Assembly (NCBI RefSeq): GCF_003402415.2
Contig: NZ_AP036014.1
Coordinates: 124,001 to 188,000 of the forward strand
Direction: 5' to 3'
Length of the DNA: 64,000 bases
Source of the DNA: Cupidesulfovibrio sp000226255
GTDB taxonomy: Bacteria; Desulfobacterota; Desulfovibrionia; Desulfovibrionales; Desulfovibrionaceae
The notes below the pieces were generated by a model. The model did no database searches and was not told the origin of the DNA. It worked only from the letters and a program-made list of their open reading frames with translations. The number at the start of each line of letters is the position of its first letter. Within the stretch, counting starts at the first letter, position 1. The position numbers and the translations under genes are program-made. Shown piece after piece: positions 35,434-43,262 of the stretch.

Positions 35434-36537
35434 CTACCGCGTGTCGGAAGGGGCCGGGCGGGTTATGGTTTCGTGCAGTTCGTCCGCCGCCACCAGTACG
35501 TCGAAGGGAAACTCGAAGCCGATGGCCTTGGCCGTGGCCAGGTTCAGGGCGATGGAAGGCTCGGACTTGTCCTGCATGGACAGCGCGCGGGGCGAGCCGC
35601 CGGTGAGGATGGAGCGCGCCTGGCGCGCATGAAATTCTCCGATGGGCTCGAAATCCCAGGTGGAAAACCCCATCAGCGCCCCGGCCTTCACGTATTCGGA
35701 GCCGTCCCTGGCAAAGGTGGGCAGCTTCCAGGCGGCAAGCGTGTCCAGCAGGGGGGCAAGGCCGTCGCCCCCGATGTCGAAACAGTTGAGCGGGCCGATG
35801 AAGAAGGCGTCCATGCCTTGCTCACGCAGCGCTTCAAGCCCCTTGCGGCATTCGTCCGGCGTTTCGGCGGAAGAAAGCCCGCCGTACCGGACAAGCGAGA
35901 ACCCCAGTTCCGAGGCGATGGCCTCTGCGTCGCCCAGGGCCGCATACACCCGTCCCTCGGGGGTGTCCGGGTACATGACGCCCATCTTCCGAAAGCGGAC
36001 CACGTCGTGGAACACCCGGAACATGGAGGACCACCGGTCCACCGTGACGCGGGTGGTAAGGTTGTCCACCCCGGAATCCTGCGCGTTCTTGACCACCCCG
36101 GCGGCGACCGGGTCGGCCATGCCCATGCCGATGATGGGCGTGCGCCCGTCGTTGGCGGCAAGCAGCGCCTTGACGGCGGCCGTGCCCATGCCCACCACCA
36201 GGTCCAGGTCCTTGCGCCGCATCAGTTCGGCCGCCTTTTCCGGCAGGGTGCGCATGTTCTCCGGCTCCCAGCCGGGGCTGAACCGGGCATCCTGGGGAAA
36301 TTCGCAGCGCAGGCCGCCTTCGCGGGCCATGGCGGCGCGAAAGGCGTCCCATGTCCGCGTGTACAGCCAGAACGGCCCGGCTTCGAGGTAGCCGATGCGC
36401 TTGGCGGCGGGCTGGGCATGCGCCGTGGCGCACCCCGTTCCCCACAGCGCGGCGGAGAGCAGCAGGGCGACCATGGCCGCCAGCAGGTGGTGGATGAATC
36501 CGGTGATGTGCGCCCTTGCGGAAGGGGGGACCGGCAT
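35434..36537 (-). CDS. periplasmic ABC_sub_bind (TrpX/DUF534-type) substrate-binding protein, copy 1
   Basis: 367 residues from the ATG at 36537, chosen because the signal sequence (FIHHLLAAMVALLLSAALWG ... AHA|QP) then lies at the normal place and the length matches copy 2. A longer frame from 36732 would add 65 Arg/Ala-rich residues. Key stretches: RIGYLEAGPFWLY, LDLVVGMGTAAVKALLA, TPIIGMGMADPVAAGVV, GMDAFFIGPLNCFD and KAGALMGFSTWDFEPIGEFHA. The family binds amino acids or related ligands. No ABC permease or ATPase lies nearby; the neighbour 10 bases downstream is the sensor-type MFS carrier. Copy 2 lies at 41113-42213. Confidence 0.85.
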   Translation of the reverse strand: MPVPPSARAHITGFIHHLLAAMVALLLSAALWGTGCATAHAQPAAKRIGYLEAGPFWLYTRTWDAFRAAMAREGGLRCEFPQDARFSPGWEPENMRTLPEKAAELMRRKDLDLVVGMGTAAVKALLAANDGRTPIIGMGMADPVAAGVVKNAQDSGVDNLTTRVTVDRWSSMFRVFHDVVRFRKMGVMYPDTPEGRVYAALGDAEAIASELGFSLVRYGGLSSAETPDECRKGLEALREQGMDAFFIGPLNCFDIGGDGLAPLLDTLAAWKLPTFARDGSEYVKAGALMGFSTWDFEPIGEFHARQARSILTGGSPRALSMQDKSEPSIALNLATAKAIGFEFPFDVLVAADELHETITRPAPSDTR

Positions 36538-36763
36538 GCGCCTTGGCGGGCGCGCGGGCGCGGCGGGGAGCGGGGCGGGGGGGCGCGAAGGAAGGGCGGC
36601 GCGGCGCACCCGCGTGGCGCGCGCGACGGCCATGCGGCAGCCCACGGGCGGCTGCGCCGTGGCTGCCCCGGCCGTCGTTGCGCAGCTGGCCGCACGATTG
36701 CGGGGGGTATGTGCGGCCCGGTCCTCGTTCATGGTTCCTGCCTGCGCCGTTTCGGGCGGGTGG

Positions 36764-36931
36764 CTATTGGGGCTTGGCGGGCTTGCCGGATGCGGCGATG
36801 ACCAGCAGAAGGCCCACGACCGGCGTGAGCAGCATGCTAGCGAAGAAGTTGCCCCAGAAGCCGAAGCGGGTGTGCATGCCAAACAGGCCGACAAGCAGGC
36901 TGAAGCCTAGAAGAAGAGCGAATAGTTGCAT
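36764..36931 (-). CDS. 55-residue two-helix membrane protein
   Basis: ATG at 36931 with a GAGAGG ribosome site six bases upstream; stop at 36764. Sequence: two hydrophobic helices (about 2-18 and 32-47) joined by a short aromatic loop (MHTRFGFWGNFF), with a Lys/Pro tail (SGKPAKPQ). It lies 12 bases after the SPFH gene and about 225 before the binding-protein start, on the same strand. Good ribosome site, spacing and composition argue that it is real. Possibly an accessory subunit of the SPFH complex or of the MFS carrier; no family is recognised. Confidence 0.75.
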   Translation of the reverse strand: MQLFALLLGFSLLVGLFGMHTRFGFWGNFFASMLLTPVVGLLLVIAASGKPAKPQ

Positions 36932-36943
36932 GATCGCCTCTCG

Positions 36944-38080
36944 TTATTGTTTGGGCGTTTGCACTTGGGGCGGGTTCAGCAGGGTTTTGTCCAGGCGCTT
37001 GATGTAGTCCATGATGCTTTCGTCGGGAGCCCGCAGGCCAATCCCCTCCGGCGCGGAGGACGCGGGCGGCGTGCCCTGCGATGCTTCCTGCTGTGCTGCC
37101 TGGGGCGCGGCCTGTGATGCGGCCTTGGTGGAAGCTTCGCTCTCCGGCACGGACTTGGCGGGCGCCTTGGCCGTGGCGGCCGGCGCGGGCTCCGTTCCAT
37201 CGGCGGGGGCCGAGGACGAGGCGGGCGCGGCCTGCGATTCGGTGTTCAGGATGAGCGGCAGCCCGTCCCTGCCGCCCACCACCACGATCTTGGCATTGGG
37301 CGAGGCCGCCAGGTCCCTGGTGGCGCGGATGCCTTCGTGGCGCAGGAAGTTCGGCGTCATGTTCTTGTTGACCAGTTCCTGGTACAGCTGGATTCCCTGC
37401 CCTTCGATGGCCTTGCGCTTTGCCTCCTGCGTGGCTTCGAGCAGCAGGTAGTTGTAGCGCAGGTAGTTCTGCTCTGCGACCAGCTTGTCTTCGATGGCCT
37501 TGCGCAGCACTTCTGGCAGGGTGATGCTTTTCACCACGAAACCGTGGATCATGATGGGAATGCGGCCCATTTCCTCTATGGCGTCCACAAGCATCTGATC
37601 CTGCAATTCCTGCCGCGCGGTGGAATACAGGTCGTTGGGGCGGTAGCCGCTGATGGTCTGGCGCACGGCGGAGGTCATGATGGGAATGACGATCTTGTTG
37701 CGGTAGTTGGGGCCGATGTTCTGGTGCAGGGTGGGCAGCCTGTCGCGGATGATCTGGTGCCGCAGGGAAACCTGCACGTTGATGGTCAGGCCGTCCACGG
37801 TCAGCACGTCGATGTTCTGCGTTTCTTCCTGCACGCGCACGTCGTAGACGTACATGATGTCCCAGGGCTGGATGACGCGGATGCCTTCCTCGTAGGTCCT
37901 GTCCAGCACGGTGCCGCCGAAGAAGCGCGAATACAGCACGCCGAGTTCGCCGGGCCGTATGCTTATGACCATGTTCGGCCACAGGAAGATGATCAGCAGC
38001 GTCACGACGACGCCAATGCACACGAGCCTGACGCGGTTCCGGCGCACCATGTTGCGCAGATCGGTGAAGATTCTGTTCAT
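36944..38080 (-). CDS. SPFH (prohibitin/stomatin-like) membrane-anchored protein
   Basis: 378 residues, ATG at 38080 overlapping the upstream stop. One N-terminal TM (about 18-36), then an SPFH domain: VISIRPGELGVLYSRFFGGTVL, GIRVIQPWDIMYVYDVRVQE, VLTVDGLTINVQVSLRHQI and an amphipathic helix with AEQNYLRYNYLLLEATQEAKRKAIEGQGIQLYQELV. The C-terminal 100 residues are Ala/Pro/Ser-rich and probably disordered, ending in a conserved-looking helix (SIMDYIKRLDKTLLNPP). SPFH proteins form ring-shaped scaffolds on membranes and often guard proteases or transporters. The coupling with a secreted Cys protein and a peptide exporter suggests an envelope export or immunity complex. Confidence 0.88.
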   Translation of the reverse strand: MNRIFTDLRNMVRRNRVRLVCIGVVVTLLIIFLWPNMVISIRPGELGVLYSRFFGGTVLDRTYEEGIRVIQPWDIMYVYDVRVQEETQNIDVLTVDGLTINVQVSLRHQIIRDRLPTLHQNIGPNYRNKIVIPIMTSAVRQTISGYRPNDLYSTARQELQDQMLVDAIEEMGRIPIMIHGFVVKSITLPEVLRKAIEDKLVAEQNYLRYNYLLLEATQEAKRKAIEGQGIQLYQELVNKNMTPNFLRHEGIRATRDLAASPNAKIVVVGGRDGLPLILNTESQAAPASSSAPADGTEPAPAATAKAPAKSVPESEASTKAASQAAPQAAQQEASQGTPPASSAPEGIGLRAPDESIMDYIKRLDKTLLNPPQVQTPKQ

Positions 38081-38598
38081 TGATCCAACCGGTAGGTTTG
38101 TTGTGTGTACTGGGCTGCGCCGCGCCAGAAGACATCAAGCGTGTAGTCTATGCACTGCCGTTCGAACTGGATGCAGCGCTCCTTGTCGTTTTCCGTCTGC
38201 CCCATGCACAGGTTGTGCAGTATGGGGCACATGCCGACGTGCGCGGCGAATTCGCCAAGGCTCGGGCGCGACCGCACGGACTCGCGGGCAAGGCGCACGA
38301 CCTTCTTGGTGTAGGCATTGTTGCAGATGTGGATGCGCTGCGAGTATTCGTGGTAGTCCTCGTAGCACTTCAGCCTGCTGCGGATGGCTTCCTCGTTGCC
38401 CCTGGCGTTCACCACCGAGGGAATGGTCTCGCTGACCTTCCTGTACAGTTCGCGCACGAGGTTGATGTTCGAATTCCCGCGCAGGTCCTTGGCCAGCGAG
38501 GCCAGCGGGGTCAGCGATGCCAGCCCGGCCAGGGCGAGGCAGAGGCAGAGGCAGAGCGCGGCCGCCAGCGCGCGCGTGCGTGGCTTACGCGGCTTCAT
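38077..38598 (-). CDS. small secreted six-Cys protein of unknown function
   Basis: 173 residues, ATG at 38598, overlapping both the exporter stop and the SPFH start by four bases. Signal peptide at residues 1-36 (LALAGLASLTPLASLA|KD). The mature part is helical with Cys in LKCYEDYHEY, IHICNNAY, MCPILHNLCMGQ, ERCIQFERQC. It ends in YTQQTYRLDQ. Cys spacing suggests disulfides in the periplasm. I know no homologue. Tight coupling on both sides means equimolar synthesis with the exporter and SPFH protein. Confidence 0.78.
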   Translation of the reverse strand: MKPRKPRTRALAAALCLCLCLALAGLASLTPLASLAKDLRGNSNINLVRELYRKVSETIPSVVNARGNEEAIRSRLKCYEDYHEYSQRIHICNNAYTKKVVRLARESVRSRPSLGEFAAHVGMCPILHNLCMGQTENDKERCIQFERQCIDYTLDVFWRGAAQYTQQTYRLDQ

Positions 38599-40277
38599 GC
38601 CGTCCCTCCCGCGCCTTCCGCCGTATCGGCGAAGGCGCCTTCGCGCATGGTCAGCACCCTGTCCGCGATGTGGAAGTATCTGTCGTCATGCGAAATGGCC
38701 AGCACGGTCCCCCCCTGCCTGGTGAGGCCCGGCAGCAGTTCCTCGTAGAAGAATTTCCGGAACGCGGGGTCGAAGTCCGCCGCCACCTCGTCGAACAGGT
38801 ACACCTCGCGTCCCTCCAGCAGGGCGCAGGCCAGGGCAAGCCGCTTGCGCTGCCCGGCGGACAGGTCCAGCGTGGAGAAAGAGCCGTCCTCGCGCAGGTG
38901 CACCTTGGTTTCCATGCGCATGGTGCGCAGCACCTCGTGCAGGCGCTCCGCCGTGACGTGCAGGCCGAGCGGTCGCGGGAACAGGTGGTAGTCCGTGGGC
39001 ACCACGGTGAACAGGTTGCGGTAGGCCTCCATGTGCATGTCCGACACCAGCGCGCCGTTCAGGTGGATGTCGCCCGTCTGCGGGGCGTACAGGCCCGAAA
39101 GCACCTTCATGAACGTGGACTTGCCGGAACCGTTGCCCCCCCGGATGAACACCAGTTCACCCCTGCCCAGCGTGAATTCGTCCACCTGGATGCCGAAGAC
39201 CCGCATGCCGTTGGGGTCGCGGTAGTCGAAGCGCACGTCGCGCATGTCCAGCGATTCGAAGCCCGGCACCTCGGGGTCGGCATGCTGCCAGCGCGTCTCC
39301 ACGCCCTGCCGCTCGAAGGGTTCGGTCACGGCGTCCAGCCGGGCCTCCACGCTGGCCAGTTCCTGCAGGTTCATCTCCACCTTGGTCATCATGGGCACGG
39401 TGGTGACCAGGCTGATCAGCGGGCTTAAGCTGAACATGCACAGCACGAGCAGGGTGGAGGTTTCGTCCGCTTCAAGGCCCAGAAAGCCGGGCATGAGGAA
39501 CAGCACCAGCCCCAGGATGAGCAGGTTGAACATGGCGAAGAACGAGATGCCCAGGGCGTGCCGCTGCTCGGTCAGGGCCCGCGCGTCCGAGGCGGCGTCC
39601 AGCCCGGGAATGATCTGGCCCGCGAAGAGGTCCGTGGTCTTGGGCTTGTGCACCTTCAGTTGCTGCAACCCGTCGTGCAGGTCGCGCAGGCTGCCGCTGA
39701 AGCGCATGTCGGCCTGCATGGCCGGGCCCATCTGGGCCTGCACGCTGTTGATCAGGCGCAGGAACACCACCAGCCCCATGGTCATGAAGGCCAGCACCCC
39801 CAGGGTGCCCGCCAGCGAGACGGTGGCCATCTTGACGCAGGCCACCACGATCATGACCGTATTGGCGGCAGCGGCCACGAGCATGCGCGCGGCCTCCACC
39901 ACCATGTCCCGCCCGTCCAGCAGCGCGGCCTGGATGCGCCCCTTGTCCAGCTTTTCGTATTCCAGCAGCGAGATGCCGCGCAGCTTGGTGGCGATGCGCA
40001 TGCGCCATTCCATGATGCCGCGCAGGGCGATCTGCGCCGAACGGCCCGTTATGTACCGGAAGAGGAAATAGAACGACGCCAGGCAGACGAGAAAGCCCAG
40101 AAACGTGTGGAAGCGTATGCCGTCGCCGGAAAGCTGTTCCAGCCCCTGCAGGACGGTGAACACGGCAAGGCCCTGCATCACACCCGAGGCCAGGCACGCG
40201 GCGACGAGCTTCGTGCCCCCGTCGCCGGCGTGCGTCCAGAGCAGCTTCAGAAAGTGCGATTCCTTCAGTTGCAGCAT
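38595..40277 (-). CDS. cyclic-peptide-type ABC exporter (SyrD/PvdE/YojI group), fused TM and ATPase domains
   Basis: 560 residues, ATG at 40277. N-terminal six-helix exporter domain (about 25-320), C-terminal nucleotide-binding domain: Walker A RGGNGSGKSTFMK (near 380), signature LSAGQRKRLALA, Walker B YLFDEVAADFDPAFRKFFYEELLP and H-loop ISHDD. The sequence DFDPxFRxxFYxELLP is characteristic of transporters for nonribosomal peptides and siderophore precursors. Most likely it moves the cluster product or its precursor across the inner membrane. It leads the coupled trio exporter-Cys protein-SPFH and has its own promoter region, because a terminator hairpin lies upstream. Confidence 0.92.
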   Translation of the reverse strand: MLQLKESHFLKLLWTHAGDGGTKLVAACLASGVMQGLAVFTVLQGLEQLSGDGIRFHTFLGFLVCLASFYFLFRYITGRSAQIALRGIMEWRMRIATKLRGISLLEYEKLDKGRIQAALLDGRDMVVEAARMLVAAAANTVMIVVACVKMATVSLAGTLGVLAFMTMGLVVFLRLINSVQAQMGPAMQADMRFSGSLRDLHDGLQQLKVHKPKTTDLFAGQIIPGLDAASDARALTEQRHALGISFFAMFNLLILGLVLFLMPGFLGLEADETSTLLVLCMFSLSPLISLVTTVPMMTKVEMNLQELASVEARLDAVTEPFERQGVETRWQHADPEVPGFESLDMRDVRFDYRDPNGMRVFGIQVDEFTLGRGELVFIRGGNGSGKSTFMKVLSGLYAPQTGDIHLNGALVSDMHMEAYRNLFTVVPTDYHLFPRPLGLHVTAERLHEVLRTMRMETKVHLREDGSFSTLDLSAGQRKRLALACALLEGREVYLFDEVAADFDPAFRKFFYEELLPGLTRQGGTVLAISHDDRYFHIADRVLTMREGAFADTAEGAGGTA

Positions 40278-40391
40278 GAAGTTCGTGCGCCTTGGGGTTC
40301 AGGTGTGTGCCGAGCGGCGGCTCGCCGTCTGGCCCGTTGCACCGGTGTGGCCTGTCCGGCGTGCCCGGGCTGGCGGACAATACGGAAAAAC

Positions 40392-40424
40392 CACTGGAAG
40401 AGCACAGGGTCGGCCCTTCCAGTG
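40392..40424 (-). terminator. terminator after the DUF697 gene
   Basis: 9-bp perfect stem (cactggaag / cttccagtg, 15-base loop) followed on the minus strand by gtttttcc. It separates the DUF697 transcript from the exporter operon. Confidence 0.85.
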
Positions 40425-40450
40425 TTCTTTCAGAAGCCCGTCTGAAAACG

Positions 40451-41071
40451 CTATGCGGGCGTGGCGGCCTGCGCTTCGGCCTTGGGGGCTTCCGCGTCGG
40501 CCGGGGCGTCCTTGCTGATCTTCTGCTTCATGCGGGCGACCAGGCCCTTGCCTTCTTCCATCTTGGTCTTGAAGTAGGCCTTGGCCTCCTGCGCGTCGAA
40601 GTTCTTGAGGGTGCCGCCGTTCCGGAAGTGGCGGTCGAACACCCAGCCCAGCGCATAGGTGGAGGCCCCGCCCATGATGCTGATGGTGGCCGCGCCCGCC
40701 GTGTAGCCGATGAGCGGTATGCTCTTGAGCAGCGAGGCCGCCAGCGGCACGCTGGCCGTGGTCAGCACGCCGCCGCACAGCGAGGAGATGATGGACTTCA
40801 CGCGCTCCTTCTTGAACTCCACCCCGTGCGCCTTGGACAGGGCGTGGATCATTTCCAGTTGCACGGCGGTAAGCCCCGCGAAGTCCACCAGGGGCACGGG
40901 AATGAAGCCGATGCCGATGGCCGCGTACACCCGCTTGCGGATGATCGCGTCGATGTCCGACTCGCCGGGGCAGCCGCAGGCGGGGGCTTCCACCGCTTCG
41001 GCGGTTTCGGCCGACAGGGCTTCCTGCCCTTCAACGCCATCAGTCTGGGCATCCATGGTCTTTTTCGCCAT
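40451..41071 (-). CDS. DUF697 family membrane protein
   Basis: 206 residues, ATG at 41071 with GAGGCG upstream. A Cys pair (ACGCPGE) precedes the DUF697 core: IIRKRVYAAIGIGFIPVPLVDFAGLTAVQLEMIHALSKAHG, then KSIISSLCGGVLT and SIPLIGYTAGAATISIMGGASTYALGWVF. Two hydrophobic segments probably sit in the membrane. The tail is Ala/Glu/Lys-rich. Family function is not known; DUF697 is often fused to GTPases or found near envelope-stress genes. It follows the second binding-protein gene by 41 bases, so the two form an operon. Confidence 0.85.
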   Translation of the reverse strand: MAKKTMDAQTDGVEGQEALSAETAEAVEAPACGCPGESDIDAIIRKRVYAAIGIGFIPVPLVDFAGLTAVQLEMIHALSKAHGVEFKKERVKSIISSLCGGVLTTASVPLAASLLKSIPLIGYTAGAATISIMGGASTYALGWVFDRHFRNGGTLKNFDAQEAKAYFKTKMEEGKGLVARMKQKISKDAPADAEAPKAEAQAATPA

Positions 41072-41112
41072 TGTCGTCGCCTCGTAGTGATTGGTTGCAG
41101 GGTTCATGGAAA

Positions 41113-42213
41113 TCATCGGGGCATGGTCGCATTGTGGCTGCCCGCCAGCGTGGCGTCGAAAATCTCGTCGGACGAGATGAGCAGCAGCAGCGGAATGTCC
41201 ATGCCAAGGTTGTTCGCTGTGACGAGATTGAGGGTGATCTTGGGGGTGTAGGCTTCTCTTTCCAGTTCCGCGCCGGGGGGCAGCAGCCCCAGTTGCCGGG
41301 CCATGCGGTCCGCGTAGAACCGGCCCAGCGGCACGTAGTCCAGGGTGGAAAGCCCCATCAGCGCCCCGCGCCGCACATGCACGCTGCCGTCGCGGGCAAA
41401 GGTGCGGATGCCGCGGCTGGCCAGGACGTCGAACATGGGTTGCGGGTTTGCCTGGGTCCAGTCGAAGCAGTTGAGGGCCGAGATGTAGAAGGCGTCGATG
41501 CCTTGCCGCAGCAACTGGTCCACCCCCTGCGTGCAGGTGGCGATGCTTTCCGCCTTGTCCAGGTGGGGGTATTCCACGAGGGTGAAGCCCCGTTCCCGCG
41601 CCACCTCGCGCGCCTCGTGCACGTTGGAGTAGGAGAGGCCTTCCGGGCTGTCGTGGTACATGATGCCCAGCCGCTTGAAGGGCAGCGCCTCGTGGAACAG
41701 CGCGAAGACCTTGTACCACTTGTCCTTGACGTAATGGATGGTGAGGTTGGGGGCGGTCTTGCCCGTCCGCGCATCCACGATGCCCGCGCTCACGGGGTCG
41801 GCCACGTCGATGGACATGATGGGCGTCCTGCCGTTGTTCTCGGCGAGCAGCGCCTTGGTGGCGGCGGTGCCCATGCCGAGGATCACGTCCACGGAAGGGT
41901 CGTTCATCAGCCTGCGGGCCGCGTCCCGATATGCGCTCTCCGGGGCGTCCCAGCCGGGGCTGATGTGCAGGGCCTCGGGAAAGGCCACGTGTTGCAGCAC
42001 CCCCCGCTCCTTGAGCGCGGTGATGACCTGCTGGCGGATAAGGGAAAACTCCCAGTACGGTCCGGCCTCGAAGTAGGCCGCCGTCTTTTTCGGCGGCTCG
42101 CTCCGGGGCTCCGTGGCGCTGGCGGCGTGGGCCGTCCGTGCGGCGGTGCACAGCATGGCCGCGCAGAAGAAAAGTGCTGCGGCATGAAAAAGGGCGCTGA
42201 AGGACCTGCTCAT
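41113..42213 (-). CDS. periplasmic ABC_sub_bind substrate-binding protein, copy 2
   Basis: 366 residues from the ATG at 42213; an in-frame ATG ten codons upstream is an alternative. Signal peptide at residues 1-27 (ALFHAAALFFCAAMLCTAARTAHA|AS). It is a clear paralogue of the protein at 35434-36537: KTAAYFEAGPYWEFSL, VDVILGMGTAATKALLAENNGRTPI, GIDAFYISALNCFDW and RGALMGLSTLDYVPLGRFYADR line up with the same positions there. The duplicate pair without an ABC permease suggests two ligand sensors or carriers tied to this cluster. An ATAGGTTAAC element lies 54-63 bases upstream of the start and is shared with the NRPS gene. Confidence 0.85.
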   Translation of the reverse strand: MSRSFSALFHAAALFFCAAMLCTAARTAHAASATEPRSEPPKKTAAYFEAGPYWEFSLIRQQVITALKERGVLQHVAFPEALHISPGWDAPESAYRDAARRLMNDPSVDVILGMGTAATKALLAENNGRTPIMSIDVADPVSAGIVDARTGKTAPNLTIHYVKDKWYKVFALFHEALPFKRLGIMYHDSPEGLSYSNVHEAREVARERGFTLVEYPHLDKAESIATCTQGVDQLLRQGIDAFYISALNCFDWTQANPQPMFDVLASRGIRTFARDGSVHVRRGALMGLSTLDYVPLGRFYADRMARQLGLLPPGAELEREAYTPKITLNLVTANNLGMDIPLLLLISSDEIFDATLAGSHNATMPR

Positions 42214-42266
42214 GGACGTATACGTTCCCCATTGCAATTGCATGTCGCGGCACGCAAGGCTTGCAT

Positions 42267-42276
42267 ATAGGTTAAC
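42267..42276. promoter_or_regulatory. ATAGGTTAAC element upstream of the second binding-protein gene
   Basis: The ten bases are identical to 45634-45643 upstream of the megasynthase, at the same distance from the start codon (54-63 bases) but in opposite orientation relative to the gene. The GTTAAC core is palindromic. Candidate operator. Confidence 0.45.
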
Positions 42277-42364
42277 AGGGCAAAAGCGTTATCGTCTACA
42301 CCTAGTTAGGGCCGATTGAGCCTGCGGATGCATCTGCCCGACACCCCCATGGGCGGCATGACAT

Positions 42365-42391
42365 GCGCCCCGTGCGCCCCGTGCGCCCCGT
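42365..42391. repeat. three direct copies of a 9-bp unit (gcgccccgt)
   Basis: Perfect copies at 42365, 42374 and 42383 in the noncoding gap after the phosphopantetheinyl transferase gene. Probably slippage; no function evident. Confidence 0.7.
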
Positions 42392-42433
42392 GCGCCTGTC
42401 GCGCACCGGGGGCGGTGCGGCAGCGCGCACGCT

Positions 42434-43261
42434 TCACGCACCGCATTCCCCGACGTTTTCCAGAAGAACCGCCGCAACGCGCAGGTGTGGTGCGCTGGCC
42501 GCCACGCTGCACTGGTAGCCCGGCCCCACGTCGATGTCGCGGGTGGTCCACGCCGCGCACTCCCGTTCCCATCCGGCGGGCCAGGCGGGCCGGGCGGGCC
42601 GGGCGGCCTGGTCGTGCCCGGCGGCGTTCGGCAGCGAAACCAGCCACTCCTGCGCGTCGCGTTCCGTGCGCACCTGAAAGCCGTGCAGCGGCAGGCTCAA
42701 CCCCCTGCCCAGCGCCTTGAGCACGGCCTCCTTCCGCGTCCAGCAGCGGTAGAAGGCCTCGGTGCGCTCCGGGTCGGACAGACTGCGGACCAGCCGGCAT
42801 TCCTGCGGGTGCAGTTGCGCCGCAAGCTCCGCAATGTCCGGGATGGGCCGCGTCTGCTCCACGTCCATGCCCACGGCCCCCTTCTGGCAGAACGCCGCCC
42901 ACACCATGTCGCCGGAATGCGTAATGGAAAAATCGATGGCGTTCCGCGCCGGGGGAGCGCCCAGCCCGTCTGGCGGACAGGTGGGCTTTCCCCATGGCGT
43001 GCGGGGAAAATCCGTTGTCCATGCGCCCCCTTGGGCGGCCCACAGCATGCGCCGCACAAGGGCTCTGCCCACCAGGTGCCGGGCCGCGTCCAGCGCGTGC
43101 ACGAAGCGCCCGGCGTGGGTGCGTTCCCGCGCCGTGGTGAAGGGCATCGCCGCCTTGATCCACGCGGTGGCGTCTCCGGAAAGCCGCACCCCCACGCAGG
43201 TGAGCGTGGCGTCGTTCACCGCTGGGAGGGGGTACGCGGAAAATGCCCGGGGGTCCGCCAT
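42434..43261 (-). CDS. Sfp-type 4'-phosphopantetheinyl transferase
   Basis: 275 residues, ATG at 43261, one base after the thioesterase stop. Motifs of the Sfp group: FSITHSGDMVWAAF (about 111-124), VGMDVEQTR with Asp133 and Glu135 (Mg-binding), and FYRCWTRKEAVLKALG with Trp174, Lys177 and Glu178. The enzyme transfers phosphopantetheine from CoA to the Ser of carrier domains and is needed to activate the six carriers of the megasynthase. Position directly after the thioesterase in the divergent operon fits that role. Inserted Ala/Arg/Pro-rich residues near 225-237 are a local low-complexity expansion. Confidence 0.93.
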   Translation of the reverse strand: MADPRAFSAYPLPAVNDATLTCVGVRLSGDATAWIKAAMPFTTARERTHAGRFVHALDAARHLVGRALVRRMLWAAQGGAWTTDFPRTPWGKPTCPPDGLGAPPARNAIDFSITHSGDMVWAAFCQKGAVGMDVEQTRPIPDIAELAAQLHPQECRLVRSLSDPERTEAFYRCWTRKEAVLKALGRGLSLPLHGFQVRTERDAQEWLVSLPNAAGHDQAARPARPAWPAGWERECAAWTTRDIDVGPGYQCSVAASAPHLRVAAVLLENVGECGA

Positions 43262-43262
43262 G

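Noticed and set aside
36538..36732. Upstream ATG (36732) for binding protein copy 1, with a fair ribosome site
   Set aside because: It would put 65 Arg/Ala-rich residues before an otherwise normal signal peptide and make the protein longer than its paralogue. I kept 36537 but the longer start is not excluded.
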